Assembly (NCBI GenBank): GCA_015654475.1
Contig: JAATGV010000033.1
Location: 1 to 60,623, forward strand
Reading direction: 5' to 3'
Origin: Actinomycetales bacterium
GTDB taxonomy: Bacteria > Actinomycetota > Actinomycetes > Actinomycetales > Microbacteriaceae
Length of the DNA: 60,623 bases
The position numbers were made by a program, and so were the translations under genes. The notes below the pieces were generated by a model, which worked only from the letters and a program-made list of their open reading frames with translations, had not been told where the DNA came from and made no database searches. Below are positions 8,933 through 17,970 of the stretch, one piece after another; the stretch's first letter is position 1; every line of letters starts with the position of its first letter.

Positions 8933-11581
8933 TTAGAGCGAAGAAATCCGGCGGCTGCGCGGGGCCGGCGAGACGAACCGAGAGGCCCTCCGGGAGATCC
9001 GGTGATGGTCGCCGCGACGACGTACTGGAACATTCTCTGATTGTGCCAGTTGTTGGGCCGGGCGTGAGAAGAACCAGTGTTTCGTCACCTCTACCAGTAC
9101 AAGATAGATCGCGATCATGCCAACGAGTGCGAGAAAGAATGGCATGGGCAACGCCTCAAAGCCGAGAACTCCCATGAGCGGAGAGTAGGGCAGCCACACT
9201 CCGAGGATAACGATGCCGAAAGACGCGAGCATGAGGCCAAGCGAAGGCCGGCTTCGGAAAAATGGTATGCGCCGAGTGCGAATAGCGAAAATGATGAGCG
9301 TCTGGGTGGCGATGGATTCGATGAACCAGCCGGCCTGAAACTCGCCCTCTGAAGCATGAAAGGCGAATAGCATCAGGCCGAAGGTCGCGAAGTCGAATAG
9401 TGAACTTATCGGGCCGAACAGAAACATGAACCGGCGGATATATGCGATATCCCAATGCGACGGCGTGACCAATTGCTCGGGGTCGACCTTGTCGCCAGGA
9501 ATGGCCAGTTGCCCAGCGTCGTAGAGCAAATTGTTGAGGAGGATCTGGCCGGGAAGCATGGGAAGAAACGGCAGGATGACGGAGGCGATGGAGGCGCTGA
9601 ACATGTTTCCGAAGTTGCTCGATGTGCCCATGAGGACGTATTTGATGGTGTTGGCGAAGATGCGCCGGCCGTCGACCACGCCTTCGGCAAGCACTCCTAG
9701 GTCTTTGTCGAGCAGAAGCACGTCGGCGGCGTCCTTGGCAACGTCGGTTGCGGTATCCACAGAGATACCGATGTCGGCCTCGTGCAACGCGAGGGCATCG
9801 TTCACGCCGTCGCCCATGAACGCGACCGCTCTGCCCGATGTGCGTAGCAGCCGAATGACTCGCGCCTTCTGACTTGGCGAGACGCGCGCAAAGATCGTTG
9901 ACGCCGTTGCCGCCGAGCGCAAGTCCTCATCGTTCATCGGGTCGATATCGGCACCCGTGAGGGTTCCCCCAGAGGCGAGGCCGATGTCTGAGAGCACCTT
10001 CTCTGCGACGATTCCGCTGTCCCCTGTCGCGATCTTGACGGCAATGCCAAGCTTGGCGAGCTTCTCAAGAGACTGTCGTGCGTCGAGTTTGGGTCGGTCT
10101 AGAAATACCAGGAACCCGTCGAGGGTGAGCTCGGTCTCGTCCGAGACATTGAGTTTTTCGAGGGTCGGCGCACTCTTGTGCGCCACCGCGACGACCCGCG
10201 ATCCAGATGCATATTCCTTTTTCAGAATATCTTCTGCCTCCGTTGGCACGGTAGAGCATATGCCCATCACGTCTTCGGGTGCTCCTTTGGTTACGAGCAG
10301 TCGTGACCGACCGTCTGGGTCGTTGGCCGCGTCTACGAGCACGCTCGTTCTGCGCCGGTCATGGTCGAACGGGAGTGTGTCGTGCTTGGCGTAGCCTTGC
10401 AGGCCTCGATCTGCTGCCGCCGGCGAGTCCCAGAGAGCGGCGTCGAGTGCATTGAGCCCGACGGTGGACACCTGGCTTGCGGAGTAATCGGTCTCGGTGG
10501 CAAGCAATCCAAGCAAGTGGATGTGGTCTTCCGCCGCTGCGCTCGAGCCGGTTTCGGCTGAGAGCGCGTGGACGAAACTGATTCTTCCTTCGGTCAGGGT
10601 TCCTGTCTTGTCTGTGACGAGCAGGTCGAGGTCGCCCAGATCCTCGATGCAGACGAGTCGTTTGACGAGAACGTGGCGTTTGGCGAGTGCACGAGACCCG
10701 GCCGCAAGACTCGCGCTCACGACGGCAGGCAGCAACTGAGGTGTGATGCCTACGGCGATGGCGAGGGAGAACAGCAGGGAATCGATGACGGGCCGGTGCA
10801 GCAGAACGTTCGCCACGAATATGACGGTGGTCAGCGAAACTGCCACTTCGAGGAGGAGAAGCGAGAATTTGCTCAGTCCCCGTTGGAACTCTGTCTGGGG
10901 CTGCTGGGTTGCGAGTCCTGTGGCGATTTGGCCGAACTCGGTGCGTGGACCTGTCTCGACGACGACAGCGGTGGCTGAGCCCGATTGGACAACCGTTCCC
11001 ATGAGTGCACACGAGGTCAGGTCGCCGATGGAGGCCCCGAGAGGCGTCGGTGTCGGTGTTTTTGTGACCGGTAACGATTCTCCGGTGACAATGCTCTCGT
11101 CGCACGAGAGGTCATGGCTGTCGGTGACGCGCACATCGGCGGGAACGATGTCACCGATCCCAAGGCGCACGACGTCTCCTGGCACAAGCTCGGTCACATT
11201 CACTTGCGACGCGACGCCATCTCGCAAGGCGACGACGCGGTGTGTGACCTGGTCGTGCAACACATCTGCTGCGCGCTCGGCCCGGAATTCATTGACAAAC
11301 CCAAGGCCGATGCTCGCGATGAGCACGGCTGCGATGATGACGGAGTTCGTCGCTTCACCAAGAAATGCCGATATCGCCGCCGTGATAAGCAATAAGAGAA
11401 GGATGGGGCTCTTCAACTGCCGGCCGAGCACCCGGAATGGCCGGGCATGATGGCCGCGCAGAGCATTGGGCCCGACCTGGAGCAGTCGTTTCGACGCTTC
11501 CTTCGCTCTCAGCCCTTCGGGCTGAGAGCGAAGCGCTGCCAAGACAGCGGCGACCGGTTGTGATGCAACATCTTGCAACAT
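8933..11581 (-). CDS. mgtA: Magnesium-translocating P-type ATPase (MgtA/MgtB type)
   Basis: An 882-residue P-type ATPase. The phosphorylated Asp is in TDKTGTLTEG near residue 324; the actuator loop has TGESLPVTK, and the hinge reads MGDGVNDALALHEADIGISV. The segment GITPQLLPAVVSASLAAGSRAL followed by VKRL is characteristic of type IIIB Mg2+ pumps, which import Mg2+. Hydrophobic segments flank the catalytic core and cluster near the C-terminus. The C-terminal 40 residues are an Arg/Ser-rich tail not usual for the family. ATG at 11581 is chosen because AGGAG lies five bases ahead; the GTG two codons upstream overlaps that site. The leader shows structures that may sense Mg2+. Confidence 0.9.
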   Translation of the reverse strand: MLQDVASQPVAAVLAALRSQPEGLRAKEASKRLLQVGPNALRGHHARPFRVLGRQLKSPILLLLLITAAISAFLGEATNSVIIAAVLIASIGLGFVNEFRAERAADVLHDQVTHRVVALRDGVASQVNVTELVPGDVVRLGIGDIVPADVRVTDSHDLSCDESIVTGESLPVTKTPTPTPLGASIGDLTSCALMGTVVQSGSATAVVVETGPRTEFGQIATGLATQQPQTEFQRGLSKFSLLLLEVAVSLTTVIFVANVLLHRPVIDSLLFSLAIAVGITPQLLPAVVSASLAAGSRALAKRHVLVKRLVCIEDLGDLDLLVTDKTGTLTEGRISFVHALSAETGSSAAAEDHIHLLGLLATETDYSASQVSTVGLNALDAALWDSPAAADRGLQGYAKHDTLPFDHDRRRTSVLVDAANDPDGRSRLLVTKGAPEDVMGICSTVPTEAEDILKKEYASGSRVVAVAHKSAPTLEKLNVSDETELTLDGFLVFLDRPKLDARQSLEKLAKLGIAVKIATGDSGIVAEKVLSDIGLASGGTLTGADIDPMNDEDLRSAATASTIFARVSPSQKARVIRLLRTSGRAVAFMGDGVNDALALHEADIGISVDTATDVAKDAADVLLLDKDLGVLAEGVVDGRRIFANTIKYVLMGTSSNFGNMFSASIASVILPFLPMLPGQILLNNLLYDAGQLAIPGDKVDPEQLVTPSHWDIAYIRRFMFLFGPISSLFDFATFGLMLFAFHASEGEFQAGWFIESIATQTLIIFAIRTRRIPFFRSRPSLGLMLASFGIVILGVWLPYSPLMGVLGFEALPMPFFLALVGMIAIYLVLVEVTKHWFFSRPAQQLAQSENVPVRRRGDHHRISRRASRFVSPAPRSRRISSL

Positions 11582-11921
11582 GGTCACTCCTCAGTGCTGT
11601 GTGAGGCCTCAACCGGTAGTAGCCGGTTCGCCGCGCACCTAGGTGCAGTCTATGACTGGCAGGTGGTGCGCGGTTGTGCGCGGCTGGAAAGGGAGCGCGT
11701 TAGCATACCCAGCGGTGAGGGGCAGAAGGAACTCCCTGAGAATATCGACGTCGTTTGGTGTGCAGGCGTAGACTGTGGCTAACGGTGCCGATGCTAATGG
11801 TTCAGTTATTCTCTGGTCGGCTCCAACCGGATCACGGTGACGCGATTCCTCGAGAGGTGCCGGTCGGCAGACGTCTCGCTGTTGGCTCCGCCGCAGGTGG
11901 GGCAATACGGACGGAACGTCA
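11582..11921 (-). promoter_or_regulatory. mgtA leader: small upstream frame and two inverted repeats
   Basis: This 340-base stretch separates mgtA from the divergent glycosyltransferase operon. On the mgtA strand an 18-codon frame runs from ATG 11706 to TAG 11650 (MLTRSLSSRAQPRTTCQS). It is followed by GCACCTAGGTGC, a perfect 12-base palindrome at 11635-11646, then AACCGG-6-CCGGTT at 11611-11628, just before the AGGAG of mgtA. Leader peptides and switchable hairpins control mgtA in enterobacteria; a similar role here is inference. I see no convincing match to the M-box riboswitch. The frame lacks a good ribosome binding site. Confidence 0.4.
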
Positions 11922-13058
11922 GTGACTCGATACGGGTTTTTAAGCACTTATCCACCAACCAGATGTGGGCTGGCCACATTCACGTCCGCGCTTGCGGGTG
12001 CCATCGGCGCAGGCAGGGGCGATGAATCGGTGGTCGTGCGTGTGGATGACCTGGTGCCGGCGGGCCCGTCGGTTTCTACGGCGAATGTTCGTGTCGTAGG
12101 GGAATTCAAGCCCAACGATGCGAAGAGCCTGATCGAGACCACTCAGAACCTGAATGCCTGTGACGTCGTCGTCGTGCAGCATGAGTACGGAATATATGGC
12201 GGCAAGGACGGCAACGAAGTCCTTGGCGCGCTCGCTCAGATCCGACGCCCGACCATCGTCGTGCTGCATACCGTGCTCGAAAATCCTACGCGCAATCAAC
12301 GCGAGATATTGCAAGAGATCGCTCGGCTTGCCGGAGCGGTTGTAGTGATGACGCAGACTGCGATGGCTCTGCTTGTTCACACGTACTCGATTCCCGCCGA
12401 GATCATCTCGTTCATCCCGCATGGCGTCGATGCACGGCTCCCGCAGGCAAGCGCACGCAAGCCACGGCGGCCGGTGGTGTTGAGCTGGGGGCTGATCGGA
12501 CCGGGCAAAGGAATCGAGTGGGGAATCCGGGCGTTTGCACAGCTGACCGACCTTTCGCCGCGCCCGATCTATCGTGTGCTCGGGCAGACTCATCCCAAGG
12601 TGCTGCATGAGCAGGGAGAGCAGTATCGCGAGGCGCTACAGGCCCTCGCCGTCCGCCTCAACGTAGACGGTGATGTCCAGATCGACGGTGGTTATCGCGA
12701 AGCCGATGCACTTGCGGCGGAGATAGCGGCGGCGACGATTGTGCTGCTGCCATACGATTCTCGTGAGCAGAGCACGTCTGGCGTGCTCGTCGAGGCTGTC
12801 GCGGCGGGGAAGCTTGTCATCGCCACGCGTTTTCCTCACGCCGTCGAGTTGCTTTCCGGCGAGAGGGGAGTGCTTGTCAGCCACGAGAATCCTGCAGAGA
12901 TTGCCGACGCTATTCGTAGCAGTCTGCTCAACCCGTCACTGACGCAGAAGACGGTTGAGCGTGCCCGCGAAACTGCGGTCGGCACGAGCTGGGATGAGGT
13001 CGCGTCACTCTATCGAACGCTTGCGGCGGCTCTCACAATGGCGGGCGTCGTCTCGTGA
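11922..13058 (+). CDS. Family 4 glycosyltransferase
   Basis: A 378-residue GT-B fold protein. The N-terminus FLSTYPPTRCGLATFTSAL is typical of a GT4 subgroup, followed by VVVQHEYGIYGG. The C-terminal nucleotide-sugar domain has FIPHGVDA, VLSWGLIGPGKGIEWGIRAF and TSGVLVEAVAAGKLVIATRFPHAVELL, with the spaced Glu residues of the family. It would transfer a sugar from a nucleotide donor in the cytoplasm. GTG start at 11922; the stop overlaps the next start by GTGA, so the three genes 11922-15552 are translationally coupled. The company of a GH130 enzyme suggests mannose as the sugar, which is inference. Confidence 0.88.
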   Translation: MTRYGFLSTYPPTRCGLATFTSALAGAIGAGRGDESVVVRVDDLVPAGPSVSTANVRVVGEFKPNDAKSLIETTQNLNACDVVVVQHEYGIYGGKDGNEVLGALAQIRRPTIVVLHTVLENPTRNQREILQEIARLAGAVVVMTQTAMALLVHTYSIPAEIISFIPHGVDARLPQASARKPRRPVVLSWGLIGPGKGIEWGIRAFAQLTDLSPRPIYRVLGQTHPKVLHEQGEQYREALQALAVRLNVDGDVQIDGGYREADALAAEIAAATIVLLPYDSREQSTSGVLVEAVAAGKLVIATRFPHAVELLSGERGVLVSHENPAEIADAIRSSLLNPSLTQKTVERARETAVGTSWDEVASLYRTLAAALTMAGVVS

Positions 13059-14089
13059 CGGATGATGCGGCTCGCGGGTCGTTCGCGATTTCCTTTTCGC
13101 ATATCGCCGCGATGACGAACGAGTGGGGCATCTTCGAACATGCTTCTCTCTTGATGCCCAGAATCGAGCGCGGGTATTGTACTGACGACGTAGCCCGCGC
13201 GCTCACGGTGGTTCTTCGCGAGCAGTCGGCCGATCTTCAGCTCTCCAACTTTGCCGAGACGTATCTCGCTTTTCTCGAGCGGGCGATCGCGCCGGACGGT
13301 GCCGCTCACAACCGTATGTCGGCTGAAGGCGAATGGATCGATGTCGCGGCAACGGGCGACTGGTGGGGGCGCGCGATCGGCGGGCTCGGCAACGCCATCG
13401 CGTATTCCCAGGATTCGAGCTTTCGCGCTCGCGCTCTCGTTGCACTGCACCGGGCTGCACGAACGCGGGCCGTCGATGTTCGGGCTTCAAGTTTTGCAGC
13501 TATCGGTGCTGCCCAGACGCTGCGCGTGTACCCCGACGATGTCGTCGTGCAGTCGCTGCTTGCTGACTGCCTTGACCTGATCCCGCACATGCCTGTAGGT
13601 CCCTGGGGATGGATTGAGCCACAGCTACGGTATGCAAACGCGACATTATGCGATGCTCTCATTGTCGGTGGATCGGCTCTCGACCGACCCCAAACGGTAT
13701 CGCATGGCCTTGACGCGCTCTCGGCGCTTCTTGAGATCGAGACGGGACCGGGCGGCTTTCTGTCTGTCACGGGTTCGCACGGAAGGTTGCCGGCCGATCA
13801 CGGCCCACTCTGGGATCAGCAGGCTATTGAGCCCGCTGCGATCGCCGACGCATGCAGCCATGCTGCGGCGGTGACGGGCGATCTGCACTGGCAGCGTGGG
13901 GTGTTGCTGGCGTGGGGATGGTTTGCTGGCGAGAACGATGCGAACATGGCGATGTACGACCCTGTGAATGGGGCGGGATACGACGGGCTCGAACCGGGCG
14001 GGCGTAATCAAAACTGTGGGGCAGAATCCACTCTTGCCGCGGTCGGTACCGCGCAGCGGCGCCGGGCGATGAGCCTGGTGCGTGCATGA
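13055..14089 (+). CDS. Putative alpha/alpha-barrel glycosidase-like protein of the GT4/GH130 operon
   Basis: A 344-residue cytoplasmic protein without signal peptide or membrane segments. Repeated helical pairs such as YCTDDVARALTVVL, WWGRAIGGLGNAIAYS, SFAAIGAAQTLRVYPDD and GPLWDQQAIEPAAIADACSHAAAVTGD suggest an alpha/alpha-toroid like that of six-hairpin glycosidases. DDVARAL and GYDGLEPGGRNQNCGAESTLA contain conserved-looking Asp, Glu and aromatic residues suitable for sugar binding. Related genes are often annotated only as hypothetical or, loosely, as glycosyltransferase. It is coupled on both sides (GTGA upstream, ATGA downstream), so it very likely works on the same glycan as its neighbours. 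Catalytic activity is unproven. Confidence 0.7.
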   Translation: MTDDAARGSFAISFSHIAAMTNEWGIFEHASLLMPRIERGYCTDDVARALTVVLREQSADLQLSNFAETYLAFLERAIAPDGAAHNRMSAEGEWIDVAATGDWWGRAIGGLGNAIAYSQDSSFRARALVALHRAARTRAVDVRASSFAAIGAAQTLRVYPDDVVVQSLLADCLDLIPHMPVGPWGWIEPQLRYANATLCDALIVGGSALDRPQTVSHGLDALSALLEIETGPGGFLSVTGSHGRLPADHGPLWDQQAIEPAAIADACSHAAAVTGDLHWQRGVLLAWGWFAGENDANMAMYDPVNGAGYDGLEPGGRNQNCGAESTLAAVGTAQRRRAMSLVRA

Positions 14090-15552
14090 CGGCAAACGCC
14101 ATCGACGCAGGCGTTGAGCTCCGGCCGGACATCTCGCGTGTCGTCTCGCAACTCTTTTTGCCTGGAGAGAGCACGCCAGGTTCAAACTCGCGAACCGAGG
14201 GGGTGCTCGCCAGAGTCCTTGCCACGGAAGATGCGGCCGTGAAAACGGCGGCGGCGAATATCCTGCTCAGATATGGCCCGCGGCATGGCTCGCTGGAGTC
14301 CTTGCTTCGCACGAATGCGGCCATTGTGCGTGGCAGCGACGTGGTTGAACTGGACGACGATCGTGAGATTCTCGTCGGTGCCGCGTTCACCGCAGAGTAT
14401 GCGGTAGAGGGTGCCGCACTATGCAACCCAAGCGCAGTCATGCACCCCGACCAGACAAGGCTGCAACCCGGTCAATTGCGTGTGCTGGTCTCGTTGCGTT
14501 CGATCGGGGAGTCGCACCTCTCGTCGATCCAGTTCTGCGAGGCCATCATCGGTCCGGGCGTGCAATGGGAGTTCGTGCCTCGCACGAAGCCGCTTGAACG
14601 CGCCGTCATCTCGAGTGGCGAGTGGGAACGGGACCATTTTCTTCACGCACTCGAACACGAACATGGTGTGAACGATATCGTGCGTTTCGTGGTGCAGGAG
14701 TTGCCGCCGCATTTTGCGACGAGCGACATCGATCAGGTCATCCGGGCGCTGCCCGAGCAGCTGCTGCGGCATCATGCCTCGCGCGCGCAGATCGACGTGA
14801 TTCGCACAGTAGGTCGCTCCTCATATCGTGCGACCTTTTCCGAGGCAGGTGGCATCAGCCAGAGAGTGCTGCTTCCTGCAGCAGATGAGGAGCGCAGAGG
14901 CATTGAGGATCCGCGTTTCGTGATGTGTGTGGATGCCGATGGCCAGCCTGAGTACCGAGGCACCTATACCGCGTACGACGGGGAACACATCGCATCCCGG
15001 TTGGCCGTCACGAGTGACTTCCGTGACTTCACCATGCATCGCCTCACGGGCGCACCAACTCGCACCAAGGGGATGGCTCTGTTCCCCCGTCCGATCGGTG
15101 GTCGGCAGTTGGCGCTGAGCCGCGGCGACGGCGAGGCTGTCTCACTCACCGGTTCTGTCGACGGGTTCCACTGGGAGCCTGACACCCCAATTTATGAACC
15201 GTCGTATCTTTGGGATGTCGTCCAGAGCGGAAACTGTGGTTCTCCTCTAGAGACTGCCGAGGGCTGGCTTGTGCTCACACACGGGGTTGGTCCAATGCGG
15301 TCGTACTCGATCGGCGCGCTGTTGCTCGACCTCGATGATCCTCGCCGTGTGATCGCCGTCTTGGAGGAGCCGCTTCTTGAGCCGTCGGGCTCACTTGTCG
15401 ACGGATATGTGCCGAGCGTCATGTACAGTTGCGGGGCGATCATTCACGAAGGAATGCTGTGGATTCCCTACGGCGTGGGGGACAACCGAGTTCGCGTGGC
15501 GTCCGTTGCCGTATCGGCCCTGCTCGATGCAATGCGTTTGACTGACGCGTAG
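14086..15552 (+). CDS. GH130-family glycosidase/phosphorylase with long N-terminal region
   Basis: A 488-residue protein, about 130 longer than the GH130 at 6708. The N-terminal 85 residues are helical (SRVVSQLFLPGE, TEGVLARVLATEDAAVKTAAANIL). The propeller contains CNPSAV, RGIEDPRFV with the general acid Asp near residue 275, SCGAIIHEG and GWLVLTHGV. Between roughly residues 140 and 240 a helical insertion (HFLHALEHEHGVNDIVRFVVQ) interrupts the usual core. This is the COG2152 type found beside GT4 genes. It presumably degrades or phosphorolyses the glycan made by the upstream transferase. ATG start in an ATGA overlap with the preceding stop. Confidence 0.85.
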   Translation: MTANAIDAGVELRPDISRVVSQLFLPGESTPGSNSRTEGVLARVLATEDAAVKTAAANILLRYGPRHGSLESLLRTNAAIVRGSDVVELDDDREILVGAAFTAEYAVEGAALCNPSAVMHPDQTRLQPGQLRVLVSLRSIGESHLSSIQFCEAIIGPGVQWEFVPRTKPLERAVISSGEWERDHFLHALEHEHGVNDIVRFVVQELPPHFATSDIDQVIRALPEQLLRHHASRAQIDVIRTVGRSSYRATFSEAGGISQRVLLPAADEERRGIEDPRFVMCVDADGQPEYRGTYTAYDGEHIASRLAVTSDFRDFTMHRLTGAPTRTKGMALFPRPIGGRQLALSRGDGEAVSLTGSVDGFHWEPDTPIYEPSYLWDVVQSGNCGSPLETAEGWLVLTHGVGPMRSYSIGALLLDLDDPRRVIAVLEEPLLEPSGSLVDGYVPSVMYSCGAIIHEGMLWIPYGVGDNRVRVASVAVSALLDAMRLTDA

Positions 15553-15702
15553 GAGAAGCACAAGGACGCGGCGCGGTCGTGCGCCTGCTTCCCCCGGGTC
15601 GCATCACCACCCTGTTTGCTGTTTGTGGCGTCGTCGTGTGTGATTCTCGGTCTCATCAGTTCAGTTCAGCCAGATGCACGCGCGATTGCGGTTGAGTCGG
15701 GT

Positions 15703-16812
15703 TTACCTGTACTGCGCGCTGAGCGGGCAGTCGAATGGATCTCGAGCTGCAAGCCCGACCGTGTTGAGGTAGGCGATCACGATAGCGTATGAGCGCCAGA
15801 GGTTCGTCTCGGTGTACGGCACGTCGTTGGCCGCACAGTACTCGCGGACGATGACGCGTGCCTTGGCAAGGTGCGGGCGCGCCATACTCGGAAACAGGTG
15901 GTGCTCGACCTGGTAGTTGAGACCACCCATGAGGGATGTTGCCCACCGTCCTCCAGAGATGTTGCGTGAAGTGCGTACCTGCTTCGAGAAGAAGTCGAGT
16001 TTCGCGTCGGGCGCGATGATCGGCATGCCCTTGTGATTGGGGGCAAAGGATGATCCCATATACACGCCGACAACGGCCAGTTCGATTCCGAGGCAGGCGA
16101 AGGCCATGCCGAGGGGGAGGAACGCGAATAGCGGCACAAGCAGCACAATGAATCGTGCGGCGATCATGGCCAACTCGATCCACCTACCGGTTACGGGTTT
16201 GTGCGAGAGTAAGTGGCGAAGCCCTTGGTAATGCAGGTTGAGGCCTTCGAGCGTGAGGAGCGGGAAGAAGAGCCAACCTTGCCTGCGTACGATGTGCCGG
16301 GTGAATCCGCGTGATTTGGCCGCGTCTGCGTCGAGAAATGCGATGGTGTCGACTGCGATGTCTGGGTCTTTGCCAACTCGGTTCGGATTGGCGTGATGCC
16401 GGGAATGTTTGGAGTCCCACCACGAATAACTCATGCCTGCGGCGCTCGCAAGCACTCGGGCAAGCCGGTCGTTGGAACGTCCGCTGCTGAGGATCTGTCG
16501 ATGTGCGGCTTCGTGTGTGAGAAAGGCCACCTGAGTGAAAAGCACTCCAACCCCGGCGGCGAGGATGAGTTGGAACCAGCTTTCGCCGAGGAGGAGGAAG
16601 CCGGTGAGCGCTCCGCCGAATCCTGCAATGATCGCGGCGCCGACAACGACGTAGAACCAACGGGCACGACGCAGCAAACCCGATTCACGAACGATCTGGG
16701 AGAGTTGGGTGTAGGCGCGGGCTACGGGTGGGAACGTCCCTGTTCCTGCGTAGGTTTGGCGCAGCGGGCCGAGAGTGCCTGCTGGAGTGGCCGAAGTGGT
16801 TGTGTTTGGCAT
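15703..16812 (-). CDS. Fatty acid desaturase (acyl-lipid, membrane-bound)
   Basis: A 369-residue integral membrane di-iron enzyme. All three His boxes are present: HEAAH, HSRHHANP and QVEHHLFPS. Hydrophobic segments occur near residues 52-72, 78-98 and two more around residues 215-260. The QVEHH third box, with Gln in place of the first His, is typical of front-end (delta-6-like) and actinobacterial desaturases such as those of the DesA3 type. It introduces a double bond in membrane acyl chains using O2 and an electron donor; a role in cold adaptation fits the neighbouring cold-shock gene but is only suggestive. No neighbouring redox partner is seen. Confidence 0.92.
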   Translation of the reverse strand: MPNTTTSATPAGTLGPLRQTYAGTGTFPPVARAYTQLSQIVRESGLLRRARWFYVVVGAAIIAGFGGALTGFLLLGESWFQLILAAGVGVLFTQVAFLTHEAAHRQILSSGRSNDRLARVLASAAGMSYSWWDSKHSRHHANPNRVGKDPDIAVDTIAFLDADAAKSRGFTRHIVRRQGWLFFPLLTLEGLNLHYQGLRHLLSHKPVTGRWIELAMIAARFIVLLVPLFAFLPLGMAFACLGIELAVVGVYMGSSFAPNHKGMPIIAPDAKLDFFSKQVRTSRNISGGRWATSLMGGLNYQVEHHLFPSMARPHLAKARVIVREYCAANDVPYTETNLWRSYAIVIAYLNTVGLAARDPFDCPLSAQYR

Positions 16813-17010
16813 AGCCCGCGCCTACTCGTTCATCCGATTCCGTGATACGGGATCATTCGGAGCCAAGGCGGTTGCCGTTCGCTAGCCTCACGCTACCGCC
16901 CTAGGCGCGTCGATATGTCGAAACTCGACAGACTTTCAGCTAACGGTTTTCAGTTCACGCGCATTCATCCAACACGCGTGGATGCGTGGCGCGCGATCGA
17001 GGGACATCCG

Positions 17011-17057
17011 CCTGGCATGAGTGCGGCCGCGGTTTACGCGATCGCATCCATGCCAGG
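17011..17057. other. Inverted repeat downstream of the cold-shock gene
   Basis: CCTGGCATG at 17011-17019 and CATGCCAGG at 17049-17057 form a perfect 9-base stem around a 29-base GC-rich loop. It lies 20 bases beyond the csp stop and may act as its transcription terminator, though there is no T tract. The rest of 16813-17077 shows no gene. Confidence 0.4.
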
Positions 17058-17077
17058 TCGTCTGGTGCACCCCGAGA

Positions 17078-17281
17078 TTAGAGCGGGCGAATGTTGGTCG
17101 CCTGCGGGCCGCGCTGGCCGGGCTCGGTGTCGAACTCGACCTTTTGTGCCTCTTCGAGGTTGCGGTGTCCTGTGCCTGCAATCGCACTGAAGTGCGCGAA
17201 AACGTCGGCAGAGCCGTCGTCGGGAGCAATGAAGCCGTATCCCTTGTCAGAGTTGAACCATTTAACGGTGCCAGTGGCCAT
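17078..17281 (-). CDS. Cold-shock protein (CspA family)
   Basis: A 67-residue single cold-shock domain. [22 protein letters not shown] holds the RNP1 motif KGYGFI, and [10 protein letters not shown] holds the RNP2 motif DVFAHF. It binds single-stranded RNA and DNA and acts as an RNA chaperone. Start ATG 17281 follows AAAGGAAAC. The leader has strong hairpins, in line with the structured leaders of cold-shock mRNAs. Unusually, the frame stays open far upstream of the ATG into protein-like sequence (see 17340-17600). Confidence 0.97.
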   Translation of the reverse strand: MATGTVKWFNSDKGYGFIAPDDGSADVFAHFSAIAGTGHRNLEEAQKVEFDTEPGQRGPQATNIRPL

Positions 17282-17303
17282 GATGTGTTTCCTTTGTTGT
17301 TGT

Positions 17304-17347
17304 GGACCGTGGGAACGGTCCGGGGTGCGCCGTCGACGACGTCGACG
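17304..17347 (-). promoter_or_regulatory. Hairpins in the csp leader
   Basis: GGACCGT at 17304-17310 pairs with ACGGTCC at 17315-17321 (7-base stem, 4-base loop), ending 22 bases ahead of the csp start codon. Next to it, 17331-17347 is an odd palindrome, CGTCGACG-A-CGTCGACG. Both would fold in the csp mRNA leader and could modulate translation with temperature; this is inference from structure alone. Confidence 0.5.
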
Positions 17348-17600
17348 TGCGGTCTTGGGCAGGACGGATGTGACACATTCGTACGGTGTGTGGCCGTCCC
17401 TGATAGGTGTGAAGAGATGAAGACTGAGTGCCGAGCGAGCTCCGAATAGCGAATCGAAGACCCCGAGGGGCTGCGCAAACCGCTCGTGCAACGTGTATTT
17501 GCCATCGACTTCTGCGATGAAGCCGACAAACTCGTCGTCAAGCGTGGCTACATAAATATCGTGATCGGATTTTCGCCAACAAACCGAGCCAGACAGTAAG
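17340..17600 (-). pseudogene. Coding-like remnant upstream of csp, without a start codon
   Basis: On the minus strand this region translates to a strikingly protein-like sequence: [19 protein letters not shown], then [20 protein letters not shown] and [18 protein letters not shown], followed by a basic Arg-rich stretch. There is no in-frame ATG or GTG before it and no stop between it and csp, so the frame is continuous with the cold-shock gene. The composition (regular hydrophobic/acidic alternation, reasonable GC3) argues for past or present coding. It could be a degraded small actinobacterial gene that lost its start and stop, a gene read from a rare start codon, or chance. I do not recognise the family. 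Confidence 0.4.
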
Positions 17601-17970
17601 TCTGGAGGAACAGAAAAGGTGATGGGTATTCGATTCGTTAGGCTGCGATGGCCCTTCAGTGGGTGTATCGCAGGAAGCTCTCACAGCCGCCGGATGCGTC
17701 TGCCTGTGCCGAGACTCGGGGTGAGTTTCTCGGACTTGGAGGTAGCGGGCCTACATAGTTGCAGGTGGTCCACTACCGCTAGGTGTTCCCTTAGCATAGC
17801 CCATTGTTTGTGGATGGGGTGTGGAATTTGGTGCAGCGTGTCACGTCGGCGCGTTCGACTCGCGCACATATTCACTGAAGGTGACCCATCGAAACTGCAT
17901 TCTCGTGGTCTTCGGCGGGCCCAAACGGCAAGGTCCGTAATGGGAGCCTGCCGTTCCGGCAATGCGTTTT
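17601..17970. other. Intergenic stretch with no supported gene
   Basis: Several short frames exist on both strands but none has a ribosome binding site combined with protein-like composition. A small hairpin CCAGAC-TTACT-GTCTGG (minus-strand reading) lies at about 17589-17605. It may hold the promoter for whatever is expressed toward csp. Otherwise nothing recognised. Confidence 0.5.
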
